From positions 808,411 to 872,410 of the forward strand of contig VJWN01000008.1 of NCBI GenBank assembly GCA_007644065.1: a stretch of 64,000 nt of DNA, in the 5' to 3' direction. The notes under the pieces were generated by a model, which did not search any database, had not been told where the DNA came from, and saw only the letters and a program-made list of their open reading frames with translations. This DNA is from Margaritispora aquatica (Eukaryota; Ascomycota; Leotiomycetes; Helotiales; Discinellaceae). The translations under genes and the position numbers were made by a program. Every line of letters begins with the position of its first letter. Position 1 is the first letter of the stretch. Positions 38,745-49,838 of the stretch are shown one piece after another.

Positions 38745-39254
38745 TGTGGTAAGTGGTGCTGTGGTAGTTGAGCTGGTGAATAGTAATGTGATGTTTGAAA
38801 AGAACAAATCTTGTCTTCGTTAGAGCTGATGTCTATCTCGTCCCTGTGCATTAGGGTTCGTACTTAGTTACAGTTTGGAGGTCTATGAGTGTAGACCGGC
38901 CAGCTCCGGTTCGAACCCGAGATTTCGGATTCTAACGGCCGTTCCTCGCCCGAGTAAGTTGAAAGTGGGATGAAGTACTTATACCAGATCACACTAATCG
39001 TAGCAATCACGGGTAAAACAACAAGTAAGCGTTATCACGGCCGAGTGTGACCATGCTCTGCCATTTTGACAGACGAGTTCTGTCGAGGTTGAGGTATCGC
39101 TGAGCCTTGAAGTTTAAGGATATGAGTCCAAATTCACAAAGTGTATTTGCTTGATACCAGCGTTAACTTCGCATGTCCAGTCTCAACCTCGTGCTCTGAT
39201 ACATTTCCCAAACCACCGAATCATCTCCAGATAACTGAATACGCACTCTTGACA
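38745..39254. promoter_or_regulatory. Bidirectional promoter of hydrolase and dioxygenase copy 2
   Basis: A 510-bp gap between divergent genes. It holds CCGAGATTTCGG at 38917-38928 (arms CCGA and TCGG) and a TTATCA at 39032-39037, which is TGATAA on the other strand and fits HGATAR. A frame reaches back from the dioxygenase start to 39141 but begins with GTG. Confidence 0.45.
38917..38928. promoter_or_regulatory. CCGA-N4-TCGG inverted repeat
   Basis: Everted CCGA/TCGG half sites, four bases apart, in the shared promoter. It resembles the CCG/CGG palindromes near the regulator and the first dioxygenase. Only a sequence resemblance; function is inferred. Confidence 0.3.
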
Positions 39255-40530
39255 ATGCCGTCGCTCATCAAAGATGTCCGAGTGACGCCCATGGATCATG
39301 GTGCGAAAAGCAATGTCGATTTTGGGGCTACAGTCCATGGCATTGATCTCAACAACTTAAGTGACTCAGATTTCGAGATCATCCATAAAGCTCTGCACAC
39401 CCATAAGCTTCTGGTCTTCAAAGAGCAGCCACAAATGCTCCTTCCACAAAATCAGTATGATCTAACGAGACGATTCGATCCTGATGAGACAACTGGTGGC
39501 TTCGCACATGGCGTGGATCCTTTCCTCACCTCACATAATGGCATCGACATATATGGACTTCCGAATCGTCCAGCTATCCCCGTGCAACCGCAAGTGCATA
39601 TCCTAGGGCGTGGCGAGGTGCCCGACAACCACTATGACTTCCCACCAGGATTCAAAATCAAGGGCATTGATCATCAGTATTTCCATCTCCCACCTCACAT
39701 CCCTTCAGCAGAAAGAGAAGCAGGGAAGAGCAGGTTCTATCAGTGGCATTTCGATGGCGCATTGTACAACATTCCACCTCCACGTGTAGGGTGTCTGCTA
39801 GCTGTGAGGACACCAAAAGGACCAGATGTGAAGGTACAGTGGGATGACGGAACAGGTACCGAGATGTCCATTGCACCTGGTGCGACGGCTATGGTCGCTG
39901 GATCAAGAGCACTGGAGCTTCTGTCCGAGGAGATGAAGGAGTTGGTGTATCATTCCAGAATTGAGTATGCACCTCATTGCTTTGAATGGATGAGTACGGC
40001 ACATAGCACGAGGTTAGGCCATACGATAGAGACCGAAGGACTGGAAAAGCCACTTGATAAATTAAAGCCATGGGTCAAGGAGAAAGTTTGCGTATATCCA
40101 ATGGTTTGGAGAAATCCAGTCACAGGAGAGGATTCGTTGCAAGTACATGGACAAGGAGCTTTCAAGTTGTTTTTGAAGAGTAGTGAGAATGCCGAAGAGA
40201 AGATTGTAGATGATCTAAGGGAGGTCAGGGCGTTTTTGCACAAGTAAGCATCTGTTGACGATAAAACGAAAAAAATGCTGACTGAAGAAGATTGATGAGA
40301 CCAGTGCTTGAGCCGAATAGCATATATGCACATCGACACGAGGAGCAAGATGTTATTCTTTGGTACAATCGCGCACTGTGGCATTCAATCGTAGGCTAAC
40401 ATCTTCGACATAAACGGTCCCCTTGCTAACTAGACGACAGACCGAATTTCCTGAATCTTATGGGCCTAGGATAATGCATCAATGCAACATAGCTGCCTCA
40501 GATCATCCCGTAGCCGCAAATGATTGCTAG
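39255..40530 (+). CDS. XanA-like Fe(II)/2-oxoglutarate dioxygenase, copy 2
   Basis: Exons 39255-40243, 40291-40390 and 40441-40530 give 392 aa. It is a paralogue of the first copy, sharing GATVHGIDLN, VQWDDGTGTEMSI, RIEYAPHCFEWM, VYPMVWRNPVTGEDSLQVHG and IMHQCNIAASDHP. The ligands are H165 and D167 in QWHFDGAL and H361 in ALWHSI; the 2-oxoglutarate arginine is probably R373 in YGPRIMHQ. It has three exons where copy 1 has five; only the two 3'-most introns correspond. The protein carries more sequence in the 80-160 region (FAHGVDPFLTSHNG), nearer to what I expect for XanA than copy 1. Substrate assignment to xanthine is inference. Confidence 0.87.
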
Positions 40531-40982
40531 ATCAATGTTACACGTCCTCAAATGTACACACTTTGAACTTTTGTCAGCATGGGTGGGACGAAGATGCACA
40601 CTGACACAAAATCCTGTGTGACTCGCTTATGGCCTTCAGAACAAAGCAATTTGCTTTGCTCCGGCAGGGTTGAAATAATTTAGTCCTCTGCGTTTCAAAC
40701 TTTCCGAAGTGCTCTGGGCTAGTTTATCGGGATGTAAACACAATGATTCGAATGGGAATTATGCCCGGCTCCAAGATATTTGTCCCTTAGTTACTATGCC
40801 CTGAGAGACCACACGCAGCAAAATTATCACCAACTGATGTTTGACATCGTGTTAAATCACCGCTCGTCCATTTGCACTCAGCATCCCCTGTTGTGTGAAT
40901 TTCGCAACTGTGGTTCGGCTATTTTGAGTGGCGAATCCCAAATTTTAGTCTAGTATGCCAAGATTGGCGAATATTGAGGTCA
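40531..40982. other. Convergent gap after dioxygenase copy 2
   Basis: No feature recognised in about 450 bp. Confidence 0.45.
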
Positions 40983-42448
40983 TCATTCGATCTCAATAGC
41001 GCGTTCTTTATTAACACCCATTTGCACAATTCCGCTTGAAGAGGACGTTAATTCTGCGACTTTGGTTCGTTTTTGATCTTCTCGAACTTTCTCTTCTGCT
41101 TCCATCTTCTCCCTTTTTCTCTTTAATATGCTCTCGTTCATGGACTCTTTTATCCTTGCTGCGTAATCAAATGGTTGTCTGACTTCTGTCGACAGCTCGA
41201 AGCGTGACGGCGCCTGGATGGATGACTGCGTCTCCTTCGATTTGGCCTCTCGTTCGCGCTCTAGAGCCTCTATCCGTTCTTCGAGCGATGTCATCTTAGT
41301 ATTCTTTGCATCATTAACGCTTTGGAATTTCGCGTACTCCAAAGCAAGACTCTGCGGATCTTTGGCATTACGCAACATATGTATGAATATGTCCTTTTGT
41401 GTATCTGCGTCGCTGGTGTTCCAGTAGTTCATTGGGACACAATACTTCGAACACTTCGCGTCACAATGATGTGCTTTAGGTAACACCGGAGTTGTTGGCG
41501 GTGTTGCCAGCGACGCAGTCAAAATGTGACCTGCTAGTGCTTTTGCAGGAGGGAGACTTGGTTGTGTATTTGCATTCTTTGTCAAGATGAGTTCACCACT
41601 GCGTATCATGTTTTTTAAAGCGGTGTGAACTTTCAATTTGAAAACTGTCAAAAGTCGTGTATCTGTAATCGAGGGACGCCAATTACCAAAGTTGGTCTGT
41701 GTACAGAAATCCCTAAACATGCAGCGATATTTTTCTGTGTTTTGGGCCGAATCAGGAAATTCCAGTATGCGATATTGTCTAATCAGAGCTTTCATGAGCT
41801 CCTGTGCTTCAGCAGGCCATTGTCCTGAAGGCTATCACATAAATCAGCATCATATTTCGAGAATATAAGAAACCAGGAACATGTACCTGAAGCCAAATAT
41901 TGTGTTGATCTCGTTGCGCGTCGGTGAATGTCTGTGAATGGCGTCGAGCCTGAGGCGGTGGCATGATGGCTGTGTTTGAAGGAAAGGTTTGAATGACCTG
42001 TGCGGGCTGTTGCATCGTGGTACTAGGTAGTGATTGTGGGAAGTCGACAAAGAAATTAGCTTCGGTGAACTGTGTAGTTGCCGGTGAAGTCATTGGCAAT
42101 GTTCCAGGACTCGTGGACATCGTCCCCATAGGAGGAGAGGGATACGGCATCGTTGTATATGGTAGGTTGGTAAGGCTGGGTGAATTCCTGACTCCATTTT
42201 GAGGCTGCGAATATGCGTGAGTTTGGATTATATGGCTTCTAGATCAAATCAGCTTCTGTGCCTTCCTGAATATTTGCGAGAACGAACCGTAGTGCAAGAG
42301 GACTGTGAAGGATTGCCTGGCACGCAGTGAACGGACACTGATAGAGTTGTTGAAAGTTACCATATGAAACATTTCCACGCGGTGTGTTGTTTGGCACTGG
42401 AACTGGAACTGGAACTGGAACTGGAACTGGAACCCCGCGGATGTCCAT
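40983..42448 (-). CDS. Unknown protein with N-terminal Val-Pro repeat and C-terminal coiled coil
   Basis: Exons, in transcription order: 42448-42288, 42238-41887 and 41831-40983, giving 453 aa. I do not recognise the family. The N-terminus begins MDIRG and then six Val-Pro pairs encoded by a hexamer repeat, followed by a Cys/His-containing stretch (YQCPFTACQAI). The middle is Pro/Thr/Ser-rich, then a predicted-helical part starts at QWPAEAQELMKALIRQYRIL. HHCDAKCSKYCVPMNYWN has three spaced cysteines. From about residue 350 it is a charged coiled coil (MTSLEERIEALERERE and a Lys/Glu-rich run). Acceptors were chosen for frame continuity. It could be a nuclear or regulatory protein; no function is claimed. 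Confidence 0.68.
42396..42433. repeat. In-frame hexanucleotide repeat (ACTGGA)n coding for Val-Pro pairs
   Basis: About six perfect copies lie inside the first exon of the 453-aa protein. Length changes would add or remove Val-Pro pairs without breaking the frame. Confidence 0.92.
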
Positions 42449-43564
42449 ATCGAAGGCAACACCTCAGCTCTAGGTGGAAATAGCAAGTATCACAAGATTT
42501 TCCTGTACATCTGGAATTATTACACGCGTTTGGTTGGAGTCTGATATGATCGCCAACAAACGCCTGGTCACGGATTTTCGTGCTTAGTCTCAGGTTGCGG
42601 GGGAGACCCAGCAAGAAGTCTTGGCAAATATGATGTATCTATTTTTGGGTTGAAACCTTCCATTACCTTCGGTTCTTCAGCACATATATGGTATCACATG
42701 ACTTGGGAACAGTACCTTACCTTAAGGTAGGTACGCTACCTTACCTTACCTAATCCTACCTTATATGATTCGCTTGCAATCATTAAACACTCTCCAGCTA
42801 GAATAAAAACATCTGTCGGTGTGAACTCAAGATGGAGATCTCGAACCTCCAGGAAGAGAGAGATGATGATGATGATGGTTGATGAGAAAAGCTTTTTCTT
42901 GCCCCATACTGTAGGTACTGTAATACTGTGGAACACCTTTCAGAATGCACGTCCATTGTTTATTGCGGGCGCAGACCAGGATTGGATCCGCTTTCAAACC
43001 CCGAACATCGTCATCTGTTGATCACATACCCAGATTTCGAACTTGATATTCCATCAGTTCAAAGTCCTGACGATGCGGGTAATTGTCCCGATTATGAACT
43101 CTTATCTCCAGAACACATGCTTGGTCGGGGTTTCGCAGCTTTAAAACAAGGGAGCTTCCATGGCATGTGCTAGTGGATTTGAGAATTTGACACACCTTGG
43201 TGTCAGCTTCATTACTATACTTTGAGTGACAAACCACCCTCTTTTAAGAAACAAGTGGCCCCCAGTGTAAGTATCGTTCACGAATAGGATGCTTGCAGTT
43301 TCTCTGAAGTCGAGACCATGTCTTTTACTAATGTTGTTGCTAACGAACTGGCTTCCATTGGACATTGCCACTGCCAAAGCAGATGCAGATCTTCCTGTGT
43401 CTGCCCTTCAACGTCATATTCGATATCCACCCTTCACAGGGAGAGCATACAGTATAATATAGGTTGGATGCAGTTTATCTATCTATTTGCCATATCCCAT
43501 TGCCACTTCCGTTATAAATTTACACATTTCTCATCATCTACTTTTACTCTCACAAAACGCCATT
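42449..43564. other. Divergent promoter of the unknown protein and catalase genes
   Basis: About 1.1 kb. It contains a TTACC/GGTAA-rich block listed separately. Several short frames cross it on both strands without pattern. Confidence 0.5.
42712..42762. repeat. CTTACC pentamer/hexamer block with internal inverted repeat
   Basis: Copies of TACCT and CTTAC surround a palindromic centre TACCTTAAGGTA. The inverted part could form a small hairpin or bind a dimeric factor. Confidence 0.75.
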
Positions 43565-45214
43565 ATGGTCGCCGACGATAGACCAGCCTCTACTCTTAAA
43601 TATAATGAGAAGCCTGTTTACACAACCTCCAATGGATGTCCAGTTGCAAGTCCAGAGGAATACCAACGTATTGGCCAAAATGGACCTCTCCTCTTACAAG
43701 ATTTCCACTTGATCGACTTGCTAGCACATTTCGATCGTGAGAGAATACCCGAGCGTGTTGTTCACGCAAAGGGTGCTGGAGCATATGGAGGTATTGTTTT
43801 CTCACCTATTCTAAATGAATATGTGCTAACATAGGATCCTAGAATTTGAGGTCACACATGATATCAGTGATATCTCGTCAATTCATATGCTCAATGAAGT
43901 TGGACGGAAGACGTCTTGCGTAGCGAGATTTTCAACTGTTGGTGGTGAGAAAGGTTCACCCGATACTGCTAGGGATCCTCGTGGTTTCTCGATCAAGTTT
44001 TACACTGAAGAGGGAAACTGGGATTGGGTGTACAACAACACTCCTGTCTTCTTCCTTCGCGACCCTACAAAGTTTCCTCTTTTCATCCACACTCAAAAGA
44101 GGAATCCACAGACGAATTTGAAAGACGCCACCATGTAAGCTTCAAATTCTTCAAAACAAGTCATCTGTTTTTTGAGATAATGCTAAAGATTTTTTGTAGG
44201 TTCTGGGATTATCTAAGCACTCATCAGGAGGCAATCCACCAAGTGATGCATTTGTTCAGCGACCGTGGTACCCCGTATTCATACAGACATATGAACGGCT
44301 ACTCAGGTCACACACACAAATGGACTAAACCAGATGGAACATTCAACTACGTTCAAGTCCACCTCAAGACTGACCAAGGAAATAAGACTTTCACGAACGA
44401 AGAAGCCGGCAAGATGGCAGCAGAGAACCCCGACCACAATACACAAGATCTCTTCGATTCTATCACCAAGGGCGAATTTCCAAGCTGGACTGTATACGTA
44501 CAAGTCTTATCCCCAGAGCAAGCCGAGAAATTCCGATGGAACATCTTTGATCTCACCAAGGTCTGGCCTCAGAAGGACGTGCCTTTGAGACCATTCGGGA
44601 AGTTCACTCTGAACAGGAATGTTGAGAATTACTTCGCGGAAATCGAACAGGTTGCGTTCTCACCGTCGCACATGGTCCCAGGAGTTGAGCCTACCGCCGA
44701 TCCAGTCCTGCAATCGCGCCTCTTCTCGTATCCAGATACTCAACGTCACCGTCTCGGTGTCAACTACCAGCAAATTCCCGTCAATGCTCCTCTTCGAGCA
44801 TTCAATCCGTACCAGCGCGATGGAACCATGGCCATCAACGGCAACTACGGAGCGAACCCCAATTATCCCTCTTCCTACCGTGCCATCACATGCAAGCCTG
44901 TGAAGGTAACAAATGACCACGAGAAGTGGGCTGGTGCGGCAGTTTCTTTCTTGTCTGAAGTCACAGATGAGGATTATGTTCAGGCCAAAGGCTTATGGGA
45001 TATTCTTGGCACTCAACCGGGTCAACAGGACAATTTCATCAGCAATGTCGCTGGCCACTTGGGTGCAGCGAAGGAAGACACTCGTCAGCGCACGTATGAG
45101 ATGTTTAGTAAAGTGGATAAGAAGCTTGGTGAGAGTATTGCCGAGATGACCGAGAAGTCGGCTCCTGCGCCGATGAGTCAGGCTGCTGGGAATGCTGTAC
45201 CGATGATTAGATGA
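43565..45214 (+). CDS. Monofunctional heme catalase, small-subunit type
   Basis: Exons 43565-43790, 43843-44134 and 44200-45214 give 510 aa. It breaks hydrogen peroxide down to water and oxygen. The distal His is about H67 in [17 protein letters not shown], the distal Asn is in [14 protein letters not shown], and the proximal heme tyrosine is in [17 protein letters not shown]. At about 510 residues it is the small-subunit, NADPH-binding class rather than the 700-residue secreted class. There is no signal peptide, and the C-terminus (AVPMIR) is not a standard peroxisomal PTS1, so a cytosolic place is likely. Two acceptors near 43834 and 43842 exist; only the second avoids an immediate stop. 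Confidence 0.95.
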
Positions 45215-46195
45215 GTTTTGTTGTCTGGAGAGATCTGAATCAACGTCTTGTATGACTTCGTGTATGTTATAGATGTGAGATAAAGTTAATGAAGATACCA
45301 TATGTCACCTGCTGGATGCTTCTTTTACAAGTGCCAAGATTATTTTGGATTGAAATGAACCCACGAATCAAATAGCAGCTTGTTCGATTGAAGGACAGCT
45401 CCAACAAACAAGATGAGGTTGCTTAACCGGGTCATTCATTTTAGGATTTCTCATCTCGCCTTTAACGAAAACGGAGTGCATTTATGTTCTATCAGTTTAG
45501 AGGCATTTGGATTTTGCAGCTTTCAATGGACATGAAGTGGTATGATGAGACCGTTGTTCGCTGCCAGCTCTTCCTGGTCAGAACTTAAAAGCTGAAGGTG
45601 ATTAGATTGATCCTCATAGAATGCTTTATCTAACTCATAATGTTGTATTTCAGGACATCAGTCCACACCTTTACTTGCCAATTCGAATTGATTTTGCCCA
45701 GGGCAGCGTCAAGTCCGTAGCTACCCTTTAAGAGACTCAGGTGACATGACGGCTCTCGCTTAAGGAAAGGTAGGTCTTTCCTTCACTGCCAATTTCCAGC
45801 TTCACATCTCTCCATGGTCACACACAACTTCAGCTGTCCACATTCTCTCCATATCTGTGTTGAAAGCAGTATTGTTTGATAGCTTTCTACGATAAGACTC
45901 GGGAGCATTGATAGTCGTTTGGATCCACCGTAGTACAGCAGTCCCAATCGATAAGGCATATATAGATAATCAGTTCGACAAATCCAATATGATCCAAATA
46001 AGACAACAGAAGCAGAAGCGGATCAATATGAGTGGTTCACTTATTGAGGGGGGAGGAAGAGCCGTACCTCATCTGATCACAATGAAAGACAGAAGACGTG
46101 TGCAGATAAAAGAGTATTATGACAAATTGAAGAGGTCAAAATTCATCAAGAGGGCAAATTAACTTCATTATCCAAATCGATTACAACTCATAAAA
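45215..46195. other. Intergenic, about 1 kb
   Basis: An 84-codon frame at 45908-46162 has no family pattern and no splice partner. Nothing else was recognised. Confidence 0.5.
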
Positions 46196-47422
46196 ATGAA
46201 GCCATGGAAGAGCGGGAATGGCTACTCCCAAGCTTCAATGCAGCCACCGGAATCAGAGGATCTGAGTGCAAACGAGGTCACAGATCGTGTTGTTGCCGCA
46301 TCACAATGGACGCCACTCGGACTGCCTCGCAAGCTCTCACGGTTCAGCCTCTGTGCAGTACAAAAGAGAACTTTCTTGAATCACACAATCAAGCGAACAG
46401 ACAGATTGATGACGCTCCCCTTGATGATTCGAGAAAGGATAGTGAGTTATCACTGGTAGCTTAAGACGGCATTAACAAATTTCGCAGTGGTCATTTGTTT
46501 TAGAACCCGCGCTCGCAGGTTACCCAGTCAGTATTGGAGGATATGACGAGTATACACTACACCTGAACCTGGATGCAGACCACTTCAAAAAGCCAAGTGC
46601 AGAAATTCAAGAGATTCTGAGGGGCCTTGAGATATCGATGGTGTGCAAAACTAGTTACCAGGATAGTAAGCACTCCATATCTTACTGTCCCACATCTTAA
46701 ATACTCAATCACAATGCTACTGCATGAATGCCCTATTCTTAATATGGCCCTAATACCATGTAGTAATAGGAAGTTATATCTACCTCAAATTCTTTGTGTG
46801 GGCATTTACTACCCACAACCATAGCAATAACGACCCTAAGCTATCTTTACTGAAAGGGCTTCCCCAAAAATCCTGCCAATCGATCACGAGAATCATCATG
46901 TTTAGGACTATCAAATTCACTGCAGAGCCGGTCATTGAATCAGCCATTGAGCCAGCAAAGAACTCTATTGAGAATTCATTGATTCGAGGGCTCGATGAGA
47001 AGGACTTGAGGCCTCTAGCTAGGTGCGAACACCTCAATTCATTACAATTGGGACTCTTTGACTTGAGTGTGGATGTCGATCGACCTCTGCGACGAGCATT
47101 CATGCGCAATTGTCGGCTTAGCGATGCTGAATTGCAGGAGATAAGAAACTCCAAGGGATTGACTTTCATCTCCGGACTCAAGACATTCAGTTTGGCGATA
47201 GCAGTTGGGGGTATATATAAACGAAGTAGTAGGCATGCGAAGGCAGGTGAGATAATATGTTTCTCTTTCTGGGCCTCAGACGACAATTGGGCAGAGGAAC
47301 CTGGCAGTGGCAAGTTTGAACTTTCAACGCAACATGATCACGTATACCGAAAGCTGGCTTGTGACCTACTGGAAAAAATGATGCGTCCTAGAAAGAGACC
47401 TATTGATAATGGTTATGTCTAG
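46196..47422 (+). CDS. Unknown protein, conserved-looking three-exon gene
   Basis: Exons 46196-46441, 46488-46665 and 46764-47422 give 360 aa. I do not recognise a named family. The first exon ends in LMTLPLMIRERI, a short LPxxIRxxI helix common at the start of fungal proteins of the 2EXR/F-box-like kind, and continues after the intron as WSFVLEPALAGYP. The middle has an aromatic segment (IIGSYIYLKFFVWAF), and the C-terminus is mixed charged (MMRPRKRPIDNG). Introns of 46 and 98 nt have good GT-AG sites, and both joins keep the frame over long open stretches, which is why I believe the model. No signal peptide is seen. Confidence 0.62.
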
Positions 47423-48115
47423 TTAAGATGGATAAGAGACTGTGGAACAGTGCGTCGAGGCAAGTAAAATGCTAGTAATGGTTATTACTACCATACAATA
47501 ATATTGCTTTTTAAGTGTGGGTACGTGAAGCTGGAACCTTATCTCTTTGCCCCTGTCGTTTCTCTTGAAATTCATACAAAGGACATGCGTGACATGTATG
47601 AAACAGGGATGATTATGAGAGGTGTGTTGATTTCTTCTGCAATCCGGCCTAGTCATACTTGAATAGAAGGGGAATTTGGGTCAATGTGTCTTGAAACATG
47701 CACCTCTTCACACAAACTCGGCAGACGTCTTGTGGCCTTGTTCTACCGAAGCCCAGTCAGAACTGGCCAGTGGTACTCCTCCAGCATGGCTGGAATTCTG
47801 AAGAATAAGGGGGTGAAACACGTGGCATAGTGATCAGTGAAATGGATGATATTGAAGAATCTGATGAGCTTTGTACGGCAGAAGAGAGCTCTATTTATAA
47901 CTGAATGATCGCTTATAGCGCTATGATAAATTACGAAAGCGTCAATAGTCGGTGAAGCTAGTAAAAACAAATGCGAGTCAGGCTAGACACGCTTCGGTTA
48001 CATGACCTCCAACCGCCAAATTCGTTCATTCTTCGCAAATATCAGCCTCTTCAATATCACAACCGAAACAGGAAACTCAAACGATTAAACAAAACTCTCA
48101 GAAACAAAGACAACC
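47423..48115. other. Intergenic before the F-box gene
   Basis: Nothing recognisable in about 690 bp apart from the probable F-box gene leader. Confidence 0.45.
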
Positions 48116-49766
48116 ATGGCAATCAACTTGATACCCGAGACAGTTCTCGAAGACATCTTCAGCCAGTTGGGGCAGGACGACCTGATTTCAATCCACCACT
48201 GCTGTCGGCGCTTCTACGCCATCGCTCTCCCAATCCTGTGTTCGACATTCGACCAGCTCGACGGCAGGGAACCCAAAAATTTCACCTGTGTGAGGAAATT
48301 CATCGCCCAGCCTGCTCTACGGCCGTTTGTAAAACACCTGCATGTCTCGGGTTGGCATGAGAGGATGGACTTTTCGGTTTTGATCCCGGATCTGAAAGCG
48401 GAGGTTCGCGAGTGCTTGGATGACGAGGTGTATGGCAAGGCAAGATGCGACGAGTGGTGCGAATCTCTGTTTGCGGGCGAGGCAGAGAGCTGGGAGGCCT
48501 CGTTTGCACTACTTCTCGCGATTTTTCCGAACGTGATTACGTTGCATGTGAGTCACTGGGGGGAGACGAACACGCATTTCGTGAAGTCGGTGTGTGCGCA
48601 GGCTGGGTCTCTGGGGATGTGGGAGAAGATTCCGCTGCAGAGGTTACGGGAGGTGTCGTTTGAGGGTGTGTTGTTAGCTAACTGTGAGAGTTTCCTCTTG
48701 TTGCCTACTGTTCGGTCAGTCGCGATAAGGTTAATGAAGACTGAGGAGCTCTCTGGTAGGGGCGCGCTTTGTAATATCACGAACTTGGACCTGCACTCTT
48801 TCCGGATGGAACCGGACGTAATGGTTGATTTCCTCGCTCGTTTCCAAGTCCTGAGGCGATTTAAGTATTTGGGCTATTTTGTGGAAGAGTACACAGGAAG
48901 TGTGCCTCTGGCTATTATGCAAGGACTGCTTAATTCGAAGGAGACTTTGCAAGAAATTTCCGTGGGAAGTGACAATAGCTACTGGTATGAGAACGAATTG
49001 GAGGAACCTGGATTTTCACCCAGCGCATTTACCAAGTTGAGGATTCTTGATATCGATATTGAGTGTTTGGTGGGGATGCCACATGATATGAGTCTTGGGT
49101 ATTCAGGCCGAGCGTATAGTATGTTTCCATAACTACTAGGTGCTGTCTCTTAAGCTGGGAATTCTTATCACTAACATTATTCGACTCAGCTCAAGATCAG
49201 ATATTTCACGCCATGCATTCGCTGCCGGCTTCTTTAGAGCATTTCGTAATCAGAGATTGGTGAGTAATCTTGCGTATATCTCCCTTGCACTCGAACCAAA
49301 GCTCTGGTATCAAGGAAAAACTGCCTGAGTGATGAAAATACGACAAGGGTTTCCCTCAAGATGCTGATTCATTTAACCTGACTTGAGTTTACAGGCTAGT
49401 TGAGAGAGTTGAGAGTATATGTAAACTTTTCAATGATAGAGAAGTTCCAGCAAATCCGAAGAAAGTGGCAATGAGAAGCAAGGTTTGGGTATGATGCTGA
49501 TCTTATCCTATTATCCTTAAGCTTTTAAAGGAGAAAGCTGCCAAGTTCAGCTACTGACATAAATTCGAGTTCGCTCGATCACTCAGAACATTGCGGAGAT
49601 ATTTGCTGACTTTTGATAGCACGAAGGAGATGAAGACAACAGGTCGATATTCGGAGGAGACGAGAGTAATCAAGAATACAGCGACCCATGGGCAGAAGTG
49701 ATTTGGAAACAAACAGAAACTGCTGGCAAAATGGTCTTGGTGAAACAAGAAGTACCTACTCGATAA
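48116..49766 (+). CDS. F-box protein
   Basis: Exons 48116-49118, 49190-49259, 49395-49488 and 49620-49766 give 437 aa. The N-terminal F-box (LIPETVLEDIFSQLGQDDLISIHHCCRRFYAIALP) would bind Skp1 in an SCF ubiquitin ligase; the rest is leucine-rich in a loose LRR-like way and should choose the substrate. A stop follows the first exon if it is read through, so the short 338-aa reading is possible. But the small exons downstream (SLPASLEHFVIRDW, then LVERVESICKLFNDREVP, then the acidic SNQEYSDPWAEVIWK) splice in phase with GT-AG sites and look like the usual C-terminus of such proteins. The last donor (49489) is the least certain. It is convergent with RIB7, 72 bp away. Confidence 0.7.
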
Positions 49767-49838
49767 CCTAGAAACAATTTCTGAGTACACAGTTTGCTTC
49801 AGCGAGAAGACAAATGTGATGCTGTTAGGTTCTGAATT

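Noticed and set aside
38903..38928. GGTTCGAACCC resembling a tRNA B box
   Set aside because: The T-stem arms pair poorly, and there is no A box, anticodon arm or acceptor stem at the right distance upstream.
39141..39254. Upstream extension of dioxygenase copy 2
   Set aside because: It starts with GTG, and the 38 extra residues have no counterpart in copy 1.
45908..46162. 84-codon frame before the 360-aa protein gene
   Set aside because: No family pattern and it ends before the likely start of the real gene without a usable splice link.
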